From: Natronosalvus caseinilyticus | GTDB lineage: Archaea; Halobacteriota; Halobacteria; Halobacteriales; Natrialbaceae | NCBI RefSeq assembly: GCF_017357105.1 | Contig: NZ_CP071596.1 | Span: 1,860,001 to 1,924,000, forward strand | DNA: 64,000 bases | Direction: 5' to 3' | Shown: positions 28,269 through 37,572 of the stretch, piece by piece | Numbering within the stretch: position 1 is the stretch's first letter | How the letters are laid out: each line of letters starts with the position of its first letter | Program-made: the position numbers and the translations under genes | Notes under the pieces: generated by a model | Databases searched by the model: none | Told to the model about the DNA's origin: nothing | The model's input: the letters and a program-made list of their open reading frames with translations, nothing else

Positions 28269-28384
28269 ACACGTCCTTTCTTCCAGACCTGCCTAAAGGT
28301 GGTCCCTAAGCATGTGGGGTAAGCACCGATACGTGCCGATTTCGTGTGGAAGAACCGCAAGCAAAGACGTATTCTCGTGACGGT

Positions 28385-29224
28385 TCACGCGATTCCGATG
28401 CGAACCGTGATCCCGTCTGGATCGGTAGTCTCGAATCCGTTCTCACGCTCCGTTACGGAGACGTCGGTGGTGACCAGCCGGTCGCGGATCGTCTCGAGGG
28501 CCGCCGCGCTCGGAACGAGGAGTTCGAACCACGCCAGCCCGCGACCGTCCGCCAGTCGTGGCTGCGATCGACCGGCCCACGCGTTCACGCCCAGGTGGTG
28601 GTGATAGCCGTCTGCCGAGACGAACAGGGCTCTGTCGAGTTCGGTCTGAACCTCGAACCCCAGTGTATCGACGTAGAACTCGCGAGCGGCCTCGAGCGAG
28701 GTCGTTTCGAGGTGGACGTGACCGACCGTCGTCCCGTCGGGAACGGTCGTCGCTCCGTCAGATTCGGCGGGGAGGGTCTCGAGATCCAGCGGAATCGTAC
28801 CGATCCGGACCGTTCCGTCGTCACGGCGCGGCCACGCCGACCGTGGCCGGTCGCGATAGATCTCGACGCCGTTTCCGTCGGGATCGTCGAGGTACAGCGC
28901 CTCGCTGACGTAGTGGTCGGAGGCGCCGTTCAGTGTCCACCGGTCGCGAATCCGTTCGAGGGCAGCCCCGAGCGCGGCTCTCGAGGTGACCTCGAAGGCG
29001 TTGTGGAACAGCCCCGCCTGGTTCCGATTTCGTGGCGGGGCATCGGCGTCTCGGTGAAGCTCGAGCAACGGTTCCGTCTCGGTGCCGAGCGTGGCCGCCG
29101 TCTCGCTGTTCGCTCGGACGACGAGCCCGACGACGTCTCGATAGAACTCGACCGACTCCTCGAGGTTCGCGACGGTCAGCGCGGTGCGACCGATGCGCGC
29201 CGAATCCGGGAGGTGGTCAGTCAT
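28385..29224 (-). CDS. VOC-superfamily protein (CatE-like two-domain dioxygenase fold)
   Basis: A 279-residue protein made of two vicinal-oxygen-chelate repeats, each opening with a matching segment: GRTALTVANLEESVEFYRDV and VGHVHLETTSLEAAREFYVD. The second repeat carries the likely metal ligands in GHVHLET, YHHHLGVNAW and near the end. The layout matches CatE-type catechol 2,3-dioxygenases and hydroxyquinol-like ring cleavers of Bacillus and haloarchaea, but substrate specificity cannot be fixed. It stands alone between the response regulator and the MetE-like gene. Confidence 0.85.
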   Translation of the reverse strand: MTDHLPDSARIGRTALTVANLEESVEFYRDVVGLVVRANSETAATLGTETEPLLELHRDADAPPRNRNQAGLFHNAFEVTSRAALGAALERIRDRWTLNGASDHYVSEALYLDDPDGNGVEIYRDRPRSAWPRRDDGTVRIGTIPLDLETLPAESDGATTVPDGTTVGHVHLETTSLEAAREFYVDTLGFEVQTELDRALFVSADGYHHHLGVNAWAGRSQPRLADGRGLAWFELLVPSAAALETIRDRLVTTDVSVTERENGFETTDPDGITVRIGIA

Positions 29225-29472
29225 GCGATTCGGAATCCTCGTCGGCGGCGAGCGATGTTCGTCGGTCGTCGATCCGGCTGGTGGCTGTCACGATGTTCTG
29301 TTAGATATTCGGGCGTGAATCCGATATACTTTCGCGAACACCGGTTTCACCTGGTTACGTCGATGTCATCCGGCGGTTGCTCGAGGGAGTGCGTTCGTCT
29401 GGTTCTTTCGACGCATCCGTTTCGTTCGGGAGTCGGCAATTGTCCGGAGACGTCTCCAATGGCCCAGGCCGT

Positions 29473-30609
29473 TCACGCGAGCCGATTCGAGGCGAGTTCC
29501 GCACCCTGGACCAGCGACTCGAGCTTCTTCCAGACGAGCGCCGGATAAACGAGGTTCGCGGTCATCACCGTCTCGAAGCCACAGTCGCATCCGGCGACTA
29601 TACGCGACGGATCGCCGACGCTCTCGGCGAACCGCTCGAGCCGGTCCGCGACGACCTCGGGGTGCTCGACGACGTTCGTCTTCACGTCGATTACGCCGGG
29701 AACGAGCGTCCAGTCGTCGGGGAGCGGATGTTCCGCGATGGTTCGATACTCGTGGTTGTGTCGAGGGTTCGCGCCTTCGACGACCAGTCCCGAAACGTCG
29801 GCCTCGTAGAATTTGTCGATAACGTCGCCAAGCGCCACGTCGTGGTGGTGGGGACCCGGGTAGTTCCCCCAGCAGGCGTGGAGTCGAACGCGGTCGGACG
29901 GGACGTCGCCGAGCGCGACGTTGATCGCCTCCACGTAGGTTTCGACCTGGTCGCGGAACTCCTCGGTCGAGGCGTCCTTGTAGGTGATCGTGAACCCGGC
30001 GAGCAGTTCCGGCGCGTCGATCTGCAACTGTGCGCCGCTGTCGACGATAATCTCGTACTCGGTCCGGAGCGACTCCGCGAGGTCGAAGATGTACTCCTCA
30101 TTCGAGTCGTGGTACGTCGAGTCGGTGAACCTAAGCACGGCCCCTGGCGACGGCGCGGTGTGGAATCGATCGCTGAAGGAGACGCCCGTCTCCTCGACTG
30201 CCTCGTCGAAACGAGCCAGGTCACGCTCGAGGGCCTCCTCGCCGACGTACTCGATGGGACCCGTCGCGATCGGTCCGCCGATGTTATCGATGTCTCCCAG
30301 CGCGTGTTCGGCGAATTCGGGATACTCCTCCAGGTCGGCCGGCAGGTCGCGCTCGGCGAACCGATCCGAGTACCCGGAGAGGCGGTTCGTCACGTCGACC
30401 GAGTACGCGAGCCGACTCTGTTCGCCGTCGTTCGCGACGTCGATTCCTACTTCGGCCTGTTTGCGAACCACGTCGCGGATCGCCTCGCCGACGGCGGTCT
30501 CGAACGTCTCCGAACGCGAATCGTCGTCGCGTCGCAACACTTCGCGGAGGGCGTCCGACCGGGGAAGACTTCCGACGTGCGTCGTCTGGATGGAGAGATC
30601 ACTGGACAT
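29473..30609 (-). CDS. Cobalamin-independent methionine synthase II-like (UROD/MetE barrel)
   Basis: A 378-residue protein of the MetE C-terminal barrel. TTHVGSLPRS near the start, HACWGNYPGPHH as the His-x-Cys zinc ligands and VAGCDCGFETVM with the last Cys are all in place. MetE-like proteins of this short type transfer methyl groups to or from thiols (homocysteine or coenzyme M-like). The true substrate is uncertain because the long N-terminal half of plant/bacterial MetE is missing, as in archaeal forms. A TATA box at 30649-30656 precedes the ATG by about 40 bases. Confidence 0.86.
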   Translation of the reverse strand: MSSDLSIQTTHVGSLPRSDALREVLRRDDDSRSETFETAVGEAIRDVVRKQAEVGIDVANDGEQSRLAYSVDVTNRLSGYSDRFAERDLPADLEEYPEFAEHALGDIDNIGGPIATGPIEYVGEEALERDLARFDEAVEETGVSFSDRFHTAPSPGAVLRFTDSTYHDSNEEYIFDLAESLRTEYEIIVDSGAQLQIDAPELLAGFTITYKDASTEEFRDQVETYVEAINVALGDVPSDRVRLHACWGNYPGPHHHDVALGDVIDKFYEADVSGLVVEGANPRHNHEYRTIAEHPLPDDWTLVPGVIDVKTNVVEHPEVVADRLERFAESVGDPSRIVAGCDCGFETVMTANLVYPALVWKKLESLVQGAELASNRLA

Positions 30610-31004
30610 CTACGTTCACTCGTGTGACGTCAACGTGCTCGAGCCACGTTTATATTCTCTTCTCCGCTGCTTCGCCCGTCACGCGGGGAGTGCGGGCGGC
30701 CACCGACCGTGACCCCAGTCACGGCGATGGCTCTCCAGCGTCGATGGTCTACTCGATGTACTTCGGTAAACGCGCTGTTTCGCTCGTTCTGGAGGCGAGA
30801 AGTGGTGCAATACGATCGGCAGAAGGATCGATCGAGAGGTCGGTCGCGACGGAGCGGATTCGACGACGGCATCGAGTAACTCGACGTTACGTCTGCATCC
30901 GCCTGTGCGAGGAGCACAGTACAGGAACAACAGCCGATTGAGCGAGAAAAGTACGGGAACGATTGGTGGCGTTTATCCATTCGTCCCTTGCCGTCTCGAG
31001 CGTT
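30610..31004. other. Divergent promoter region, no gene seen
   Basis: This 395-base stretch carries the TATA box of the MetE-like gene (30649-30656, minus strand) and a TTTATCC element at about 30972 that would give the sugar dehydrogenase a leaderless or near-leaderless start. An open frame on the plus strand from 30624 shows no family features and is not called. Confidence 0.45.
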
Positions 31005-33158
31005 ATGAGCGAACAGCCAGGCGACGAGCGACCGACCCGTCCGTACGATTCCGCGGGAACCGAGAGCTCCCGTTGGTGGCCGACCACGCGGCGACGACTG
31101 CTGCAAGCGACCGCCGCCGCGGGCAGCCTCGCCGTAGTCGGCAACTCGGTGCTCGCCCAGGAGAGCGAGACGATCGAACTCGGGGGCGAGACCAGCGGCT
31201 GGCAAGGAATCGCCCCAGACGAAATCGAAGGCGAAACCAACCCGACGCTGGAACTCGAGGAGGGGACGACGTACGAACTCACGTGGGAGAACCTCGACGG
31301 CCAGGCGCACAACATCGTCATCGTCGATGGCGAGGGTGAGGAACTCGAGCGCACGGAACTCCTCGCTGAAGAGGGGGAGACCCAGACGCTCGAGTTCGAG
31401 GCGACGAGCGAGATGGCGGAGTACTACTGCGAACCGCACGCGGGGACGATGCGTGGGGAGGTCTCGGTCGGCGGTGAAACCGACGACGAAACCGGCGACG
31501 AGTCGGAAGACGGCGAGGTGCCAGCGTTCTTCGATTCGGGGGCCGAAATCGGGCTCCAGTCGGTTGCAGAGGGGATGACGGCGCCGACGGATTTTGCCGT
31601 GATCGGTGGGGGCCAAGAACAGGACCAGGACCAGGACCAGTACCTCGTCGCCGATCAAACGGGCGAACTCTGGCTCGTCGACGGCGACGGACGCCGGGAA
31701 GAACCGTTCCTCGACGTGAGCGACCGGCTGGTCGAACTCGGAACGTTCGAAGGATCGTACGCCGATCCGAACCAGGACTACGACGAACGGGGCCTCCTCG
31801 GCGTGGAAGTCCACCCGAATTTCGCCGAGAACTGTCGCTTCTTCGTTCACTACAGCGCGCCGCCGAACGACGAGACGCCCGATGGCTGGAGTCACGTCGA
31901 AGTCATCTCTGAGTTCCACGCGTCGAGCGACCGGAGCGAAGCCGACCCGGACTCGGAGACCGTCCTCCTGGAGTTCCAGAAACCACAGTACAACCACGAC
32001 GCAGGCCCGATGGCCTTCGGACCCGACGGCTACCTGTACGTCCCGATGGGCGACGGCGGCGGTGCGAACGACGACATGGAGGGCCACCTCGAGGACTGGT
32101 ACGACGAGAACGCGGGCGGAAACGGCCAGAACGTCACCGACACCCTCCTCGGCGGCATCCATAGAATCGACGTCGATGCGGAAGGCGACGAGCCCTACGC
32201 CGTCCCGGACGACAACCCCCTGGTCGACGTGGACGATGCCATCGACGAGTACTACGCGTGGGGGTTCCGGAACCCGTTCGGCATCTCGTTCGACAGCGAC
32301 GGGCGACTGTTCGTCTCCGACGCCGGGCAGGACCTCTACGAGGAGGCGAACCTCGTCGAAGCCGGCGGCAACTACGGCTGGAACGTCAAGGAGGGGACCC
32401 ACTGCTTCAGTACGGATAGCCCGAGCGATCCGCCCGCAGACTGTCCGGACGCCGCTCCCGACGAACCGCCGTACAACGGCCAGGAACTGCAGGATCCGAT
32501 CGTCGAGTACCCCCACGTGTACGAGGGCGATACGGTCGGAATCACGATCATCGGCGGCCACGTGTACGAGGCCGACCAGGTCGAGGAGTTGCAGGGGAAG
32601 TACGTCTTCGGCGACTGGACGGCCGATCCGGCGCGCCAGGCGCCGGCGGGTCGACTCCTCGCGGCGTCAGAGCCTACCGGCGACGATTCGGACGACGACG
32701 GGGGTTCGGACGACGACGAAACGGCGGATACCAACTCGAGCGACGATGCTGACGGCGGGGAGGAGGACGTCGAGGCCATACCCCGCGACGAACTCTGGGA
32801 GATGGAAGAACTCCAGGTCTCGGGGACAGACGACGGCTCGTTCCCCTACTTCGTTCGGCAGTTCGGCCAGGACGGCGACGGCAACGTCTACGTCCTCGCG
32901 AACCGGGAGGGGGTCCCGTCGGGCGACACGGGGGTCGTCATGAGGATCGTGTCACCGGGCGAGGGAGACGACATCTCGGTACCCGAGGACGGGGCTGACG
33001 AACAGGAGGCGGACGAGGAGGCGACCGAGGACACCCAGGACGAACCTATCGACGAGGACGAGGACGAAGACGAGGGCGACGGAGATGGCGGTAACGAAAC
33101 TGACGACGGAACCGATAGCAACGAAACCAACGGCAACGAATCCGACGGCGAAACGTAG
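31005..33158 (+). CDS. Secreted cupredoxin-PQQ/sorbosone-type sugar dehydrogenase fusion
   Basis: A 717-residue exported protein. TRRRLLQATAAAGSLAVVG (from T28) is a twin-arginine signal. A cupredoxin domain follows (about 50-155) with blue-copper ligands H102, C142, H145 and M149. The large domain (about 185-640) is a six-bladed Glucose/Sorbosone dehydrogenase: GLLGVEVHPNFAENCRFF, DAGPMAFGPDGYLYVPMGDG, WGFRNPFGISFD and EANLVEAGGNYGW. The family oxidises sugars with PQQ, and the copper domain probably takes the electrons. An inserted acidic Ser/Asp linker (about 565-590) and a C-terminal acidic tail are halophilic. A QEQDQDQDQ tract comes from a short DNA repeat. The start ATG follows a TATA box at about 30972. 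Confidence 0.88.
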   Translation: MSEQPGDERPTRPYDSAGTESSRWWPTTRRRLLQATAAAGSLAVVGNSVLAQESETIELGGETSGWQGIAPDEIEGETNPTLELEEGTTYELTWENLDGQAHNIVIVDGEGEELERTELLAEEGETQTLEFEATSEMAEYYCEPHAGTMRGEVSVGGETDDETGDESEDGEVPAFFDSGAEIGLQSVAEGMTAPTDFAVIGGGQEQDQDQDQYLVADQTGELWLVDGDGRREEPFLDVSDRLVELGTFEGSYADPNQDYDERGLLGVEVHPNFAENCRFFVHYSAPPNDETPDGWSHVEVISEFHASSDRSEADPDSETVLLEFQKPQYNHDAGPMAFGPDGYLYVPMGDGGGANDDMEGHLEDWYDENAGGNGQNVTDTLLGGIHRIDVDAEGDEPYAVPDDNPLVDVDDAIDEYYAWGFRNPFGISFDSDGRLFVSDAGQDLYEEANLVEAGGNYGWNVKEGTHCFSTDSPSDPPADCPDAAPDEPPYNGQELQDPIVEYPHVYEGDTVGITIIGGHVYEADQVEELQGKYVFGDWTADPARQAPAGRLLAASEPTGDDSDDDGGSDDDETADTNSSDDADGGEEDVEAIPRDELWEMEELQVSGTDDGSFPYFVRQFGQDGDGNVYVLANREGVPSGDTGVVMRIVSPGEGDDISVPEDGADEQEADEEATEDTQDEPIDEDEDEDEGDGDGGNETDDGTDSNETNGNESDGET

Positions 33159-33167
33159 TCCGGATGC

Positions 33168-34343
33168 TCAGGGGGTGAAGACCGGTCGCACGCACCCGTC
33201 TTTCTTGTGCTTGAACAGTTCGTACCCGCGAGGTGCGTCCTCGAGGGAGAGTTCGTGTGTCGCCAAATACGACGGGTCCATCTCGCCCTCGGCAGCGTGT
33301 TCGAGCAGCCGCGGGACGTAGCGTTGGCCGTGTTGCTGGGCGGTTCGGACGGTGAGCCCCTTGTTCATGACGATTCCCAGGGGGAACTTGTCCATCAGTC
33401 CGTAGACCCCGAGGATCGAGAGGGTTCCGCCCTTGCGACAGGCGACGATGGCCTGTCGGAGCGCCTCCCCCCGGTCGGTGTGGAGTTTGAGTCGTTGTTT
33501 GAGCCGGTCGTAGGCGTGAGCGACGCCCGTACCGTGAGCCTCCATCCCGACGGCGTCGATACACGCGTCGGGGCCGCGACCACCGGTTCGAGCGTCGAGT
33601 TCGTCGACGACGCTGTCGACGTCGGTGTAGTCGACGGTCTCGGCGCCGGCCTCAGTTCGCGCGAGCCGTAGCCGTTCGGGAAACCGATCGATCGCGATCA
33701 CGCGTTCGGCGCCCATGAGTTTCGCGCTCTGCTGGGCCATCAGCCCGACGCCGCCGCAGCCCCACACGGCGACCGTGTCCCCGTCTTCGATGTCACAGAA
33801 GTCGGCGCCCATGTAGCCGGTCGCCCACGCGTCGGAGGCGAACAGCGCCTGCTCGTCGTCCAGTTCGTCGGGTACGTGAAAGCAGTTCTCGTCGGCGTGC
33901 GGGACGCGAACGAACTCGGCGTGGGAGCCGGCGTATCCGCCGAAGGCGTGCGTGTATCCGTAGATGCCGGCGGTCACGTCACCCAGGATCGGTTCCTGCA
34001 GTTCCGGGTTCGGGTTCGTGTTGTCACAGAGCGACCAGAGATCGTCCGCGCAGTACCCGCAGTTCCCGCAGCCGATGAACGACGGGACGACGACCCGGTC
34101 GCCTCGCTCGAAACTCGACACGCTCGACCCGACCTCCGCCACCTCGCCCATGAATTCGTGGCCGATGACGTCGCCTTCGCGCATGGTCGGCAGGTAGCCG
34201 TCGATGAAGTGGAGGTCCGAGCCACAGGCCGTCGTCTTCGTCACCCGGAGCACGACGTCCCGCGGGTTGACGATCTCGGGCTCCGGAACGTCGTTCACCC
34301 GCAGGTCGTTCACGTCGTGCCAACAGAGTGCTCTCATACTCAT
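33168..34343 (-). CDS. Zinc alcohol dehydrogenase (formaldehyde dehydrogenase-like)
   Basis: A 391-residue medium-chain dehydrogenase. Catalytic zinc ligands C40, H62 and E63 (ACGSDLH, GHEF), structural-zinc cysteines C92, C95, C98 and C106, and the NAD-binding WGCGGVGLMAQQ are all present. The overall sequence resembles glutathione-independent formaldehyde dehydrogenases and related alcohol dehydrogenases. Its ATG at 34343 overlaps the stop of the SRPBCC gene (ATGA), so it is the second gene of a two-gene operon; a second ATG (34337) is an alternative. Convergent with the sugar dehydrogenase 9 bases away. Confidence 0.9.
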   Translation of the reverse strand: MSMRALCWHDVNDLRVNDVPEPEIVNPRDVVLRVTKTTACGSDLHFIDGYLPTMREGDVIGHEFMGEVAEVGSSVSSFERGDRVVVPSFIGCGNCGYCADDLWSLCDNTNPNPELQEPILGDVTAGIYGYTHAFGGYAGSHAEFVRVPHADENCFHVPDELDDEQALFASDAWATGYMGADFCDIEDGDTVAVWGCGGVGLMAQQSAKLMGAERVIAIDRFPERLRLARTEAGAETVDYTDVDSVVDELDARTGGRGPDACIDAVGMEAHGTGVAHAYDRLKQRLKLHTDRGEALRQAIVACRKGGTLSILGVYGLMDKFPLGIVMNKGLTVRTAQQHGQRYVPRLLEHAAEGEMDPSYLATHELSLEDAPRGYELFKHKKDGCVRPVFTP

Positions 34344-35113
34344 ACCAGATCACCGTAGCCGCGCGCGGAGGGATTTCGCTCGAGCGTGGGAATCTCGCCC
34401 GTCTCGACGAGGGCCTTGAATCGCCGAAGGGCCTTCGTCACGAGCGTGGCGGGAACGATCCCGACGCGGTTCAACGCCGCGTCACCGAGCGCCCCGCCGG
34501 CCGGGTCGAAGTTCAGATCGAGCGTGACGACCGTTCCGCGGTCCGTGGGCTCGGACCGGAACCGAACGGTTCCCCAGCTCGGGATCGCCGCGTCGTCGTG
34601 TGACTCCCAGCCGATAAACGTACCGGGCTCCGATTCGACGACCTCCGTCTTCCAGGTCCACTGCCGATCGAACGGCCCGACGATTCGCCACGTCCAGACG
34701 CCCGGATCGTCCGCGGTGACGTCGACGACCGGCCCGAGAACCCTCGTTACGGTGTCGGGGTCGCGCCACCGCTCGAAAAGTTCTTCCGGCGATCGGTCGA
34801 TCGTGATCGAACGCTCCACCGCCGGGGCCGCGCCGGAGAACCGCGCATCGGGTCTCCGATCGCCGTCCGGTTCCGACTCGAGCGGTTCCGATTCGAGAGT
34901 GGCTCCCCTCCTGTCGCGCGCCGCGAGACCCCGATAACAGAGCAGGGCGCCGACGCCCGCGGCTATCGCTCCGCCGAGCGAACGTTTCCTCAGCCCGATC
35001 GCCAGGAGCGCGCCGCCGGCGACGATGCTCGCGAGGCGCGTCCAGAAGGGTCGATCGATTGCGGTCGAACCGGTCTTCGCGGATCGGTGTTCGACGGTTC
35101 CAGATTGCGTCAT
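34340..35113 (-). CDS. SRPBCC (START-like) protein with membrane hairpin
   Basis: A 257-residue protein. Residues about 25-65 form two hydrophobic helices (ASIVAGGALLAIGLRKRSLG and onward), then a linker and an SRPBCC domain (about 95-245): SITIDRSPEELFERWRDPDT, WTWKTEVVESEPGTFIGWES and GTVVTLDLNFDPAGG. SRPBCC domains bind hydrophobic ligands. The pair SRPBCC plus zinc alcohol dehydrogenase is a recurring gene neighbourhood in actinobacteria and haloarchaea, suggesting the two act on the same small molecule at the membrane. The ATG at 35113 is chosen over one 13 codons upstream. Confidence 0.84.
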   Translation of the reverse strand: MTQSGTVEHRSAKTGSTAIDRPFWTRLASIVAGGALLAIGLRKRSLGGAIAAGVGALLCYRGLAARDRRGATLESEPLESEPDGDRRPDARFSGAAPAVERSITIDRSPEELFERWRDPDTVTRVLGPVVDVTADDPGVWTWRIVGPFDRQWTWKTEVVESEPGTFIGWESHDDAAIPSWGTVRFRSEPTDRGTVVTLDLNFDPAGGALGDAALNRVGIVPATLVTKALRRFKALVETGEIPTLERNPSARGYGDLV

Positions 35114-35210
35114 CGAAATCCCTCTACCTGTACTCGCGACGATTGTCCCCATCGATCAACGGGTTGAAAGTGCAGCCACCGCGCCCGCGGCATCGTTTCT
35201 CGTGGACCCG

Positions 35211-36896
35211 TCACCTGTCGACGCTCCCGAGCACGATGTCGAGGCTGCCCAGCGTGGCGATCATGTCCGCGACGTACTCCCCTTCGGCCATCTCCGGTAA
35301 CGCGGAGAGGTTGTGGAAACACGGGCTCCGGATCTTGAACCGGGCCGGCGAGTTCGAGCCGTCCGACCGGACGTAGACGCCGAGTTCGCCCGTGGCGCTC
35401 TCGACCGCCCGGTAGGTCTCCGTGTCCGCCGGCGGTTTGAGCGTCCGAGGGACGTTGCTCTGTACAGTTCGCTCGTCCTTGGGCCAGTCCTCGATCAGGT
35501 CCAGACACTGTTCGACGATCTTGGCGCTCTCCTCGACCTCGTCCAAGCGTACGAGCACGCGCGAAAAGTTGTCACAGCCGTCCTCGGTGACGACGTCCCA
35601 CTCCAGTTCCGGGTAGTAGCCGTACGGGTCGTCCCGCCGGAGGTCGTAGTCGACGCCCGACCCCCTCGCGACGGGTCCGGTGCAGCCGTAGTCCTTCGCC
35701 ACCTCCGGCTCGAGGATGCCGGTGTCGACGGTCCGGATCTGGTAGACCTCGTTGCTCGTGAGGAGGGCGCCGTACTCGTTCATCTTCCGCGGGAGTCCGT
35801 CGAGGAAGGTCCGCGTCTTCTCGATGAAATCCTCGCGGGGTTCGGGCAGATCCCAGGCGACTCCACCCAGGCGGAAGTAGTAGAACATCATCCGCTGGCC
35901 GGTGAGGTCCTCTAAGATGTCCTGAACGACCTCGCGGTCGCGGAAGGCGTACTGGAAGATGGCCGTGAAATCGCCGTACACGTCGAGGGCGAACGTGCCG
36001 ACGGCGAGGAAGTGACCCAGCATCCGACCGAGTTCGGTCGTCATCGTCCGCAACACCTGCGCATACTCGGGGACCTCGAGGTCCGCGAGATCCTCGATGG
36101 CGCGGGCGACGGCCCACTCGTTGGGGAGGTTCGACGTGTAGTGCCACCGGTTCGAGTACGGGATGATCTGGTAGCGGTAGGTGCCCTGCTGGCACATCTG
36201 CTCCTCGCAGCGGTGGAGGTAGCCGATGTCGGGATCGACGCCGACGACTGACTCCCCGTCGAGGACGGTTTCCAGGTGGAGGACGCCGTGGGTGGCCGGG
36301 TGATGGGGCCCGACGTTCAGGAACATCGTGTCAGTGTCCGCGTCGTGGTGGTCGGGCTGGAGCGGGTTGGCATGCGCCGCCAGGTCGACGACCTGGGGCT
36401 TGTCCTGGTCGTAGTCCAGCGAGAGCGGGTGGCCTTGCCACGTCTCGGGCAGGAGTATTCGACGAAGGTCGGGGTGGTCGTCGTACCGGATGCCGACCAG
36501 GTCGAACGCCTCGCGCTCGTGCCAGTCCGCGGTGCGGAAGACGGGTTCGGCGCTCTGACAGACCGGATCGTCTTTCGGAAGGGGAACCACCAGCGTCACC
36601 TCGTGCGTCCGCCGGTCGTACTTCGTCAGGTGGATGTTCGACTCGTAGCGGTCCTCGTACTCCTGGGGCGTGATCAGCGAGAGGTGATCGAACCCCGCCT
36701 CCTCGCGTAAGGTCGTGAGCGCCTCCTGGACCTGATCGGGGCGAATCACGAACGCGGGCGCGTTCATGTGGTCGTCTCGGCCGATGGTGTACTCCTCGAG
36801 TAACTCGGCGACCCGGTTCTCGTCGACGAAGTCTCTTCTGACGTGGTCGAAATCGGGCGGAATTCGCTCCCGCTGGTGTGTCGATTGGTCGTTCAT
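35211..36896 (-). CDS. nuoCD: NADH dehydrogenase-like subunit NuoCD, isolated
   Basis: A 561-residue fusion of NuoC (about 1-190: EREAFDLVGIRYDDHPDLRR) and NuoD (about 200-561: MFLNVGPHHPATHGVLHLET, DPDIGYLHRCEEQMCQQGTY, GPVARGSGVDYDLRRDDPYG, ARFKIRSPCFHNL). NuoD helps form the quinone site of complex I. At that site the stretch reads SNRWHYTSNLPNEWA; the usual Arg-x-Asp-Tyr is Arg-Trp-His-Tyr, so the Asp is lost. No other nuo gene is in the window, so this is either a stray paralogue or part of a split complex; haloarchaea normally have a full nuo operon elsewhere. Confidence 0.9.
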   Translation of the reverse strand: MNDQSTHQRERIPPDFDHVRRDFVDENRVAELLEEYTIGRDDHMNAPAFVIRPDQVQEALTTLREEAGFDHLSLITPQEYEDRYESNIHLTKYDRRTHEVTLVVPLPKDDPVCQSAEPVFRTADWHEREAFDLVGIRYDDHPDLRRILLPETWQGHPLSLDYDQDKPQVVDLAAHANPLQPDHHDADTDTMFLNVGPHHPATHGVLHLETVLDGESVVGVDPDIGYLHRCEEQMCQQGTYRYQIIPYSNRWHYTSNLPNEWAVARAIEDLADLEVPEYAQVLRTMTTELGRMLGHFLAVGTFALDVYGDFTAIFQYAFRDREVVQDILEDLTGQRMMFYYFRLGGVAWDLPEPREDFIEKTRTFLDGLPRKMNEYGALLTSNEVYQIRTVDTGILEPEVAKDYGCTGPVARGSGVDYDLRRDDPYGYYPELEWDVVTEDGCDNFSRVLVRLDEVEESAKIVEQCLDLIEDWPKDERTVQSNVPRTLKPPADTETYRAVESATGELGVYVRSDGSNSPARFKIRSPCFHNLSALPEMAEGEYVADMIATLGSLDIVLGSVDR

Positions 36897-37146
36897 GGAA
36901 TCCCTCGCTGGGCACGTCTCGGCGCTCGACGGCGCGCGTACACGTCGCACCCCTGCTACGCAAAAGAAGCTTTTCGGCGACGGAGACGACCGTCACGACG
37001 AGCCGAGAGACCGTCGATGGAGACTGTTTCCTACGGTGGCTCGAGGCTCGGCCATCGGTGACGGGTCGACAGGTAACGGCGAACCTCGTCCCTGGAGCGC
37101 GAGGTGGTTCTGGTCGCTGCTGTTGCCACTCGAGCCGATGGAAGAT

Positions 37147-37326
37147 CTACGACTGCTGACTTTCCGGCCAGCCGGCATCCATGCCCGCACCGAGGACGAT
37201 CCCGAGCGCAATACCGATAGCCAACTCGTTCATCGCGACGCCAATGGCGACGCCGAGTACGAGTCCGATCGACATCCCCATTCCGGGAGCTCGTCCGGAC
37301 CCATTCTCTTCGTCTCTCGAAGTCAT
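37147..37326 (-). CDS. Glycine-zipper membrane microprotein
   Basis: A 59-residue product. After a polar start (MTSRDEENGSGRAPG) it is a continuous small-residue hydrophobic stretch with a repeating Gly-x3-Gly pattern: GMSIGLVLGVAIGVAMNELA and IGIALGIVLGAGMDAGW. Haloarchaea code many such tiny membrane proteins; none is functionally known. ATG 37326 is the only start; the stop is TAG at 37147. The reading frame is biased to GC-rich third positions like real genes here. It lies upstream of nuoCD on the same strand (about 250 bases), probably as an independent gene. Confidence 0.68.
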   Translation of the reverse strand: MTSRDEENGSGRAPGMGMSIGLVLGVAIGVAMNELAIGIALGIVLGAGMDAGWPESQQS

Positions 37327-37572
37327 AGGGACATACTCGCTGCATCCGGAGATAATACTATCGCTGAACGTACCGAAGGCGGTCGTGCGAGTTTGACCTC
37401 TCGAACTGACCGATCCCTCGAGAGGAGTACGCGTCTCGAGCTCATCGACGAGCCCGCCATCTTCAGTCGTAGCCGAAGGGTTCGGGTAACCACGGCGGTA
37501 CCCGTCACGCCGGCGAGAATCAGGAACCGGCGGCGCGCCGAAGCACGCGCGAGCGGCCCGTTTCCGTCACGA

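Noticed and set aside
30624-30941. Possible 105-residue gene between the MetE-like and sugar dehydrogenase genes
   Set aside because: It overlaps the likely promoters of both neighbours and shows no domain, bias or good start signal.
31612-31641. CAGGAC-type tandem repeat as a contingency locus
   Set aside because: It is only about four units, a multiple of three bases in frame, and encodes Gln-Asp in a surface loop; length changes would not switch the gene off.
30630-32561. Long antisense open frame of 643 codons opposite the sugar dehydrogenase
   Set aside because: The plus-strand gene has a signal peptide and copper and propeller motifs; the antisense product has no recognisable domain.
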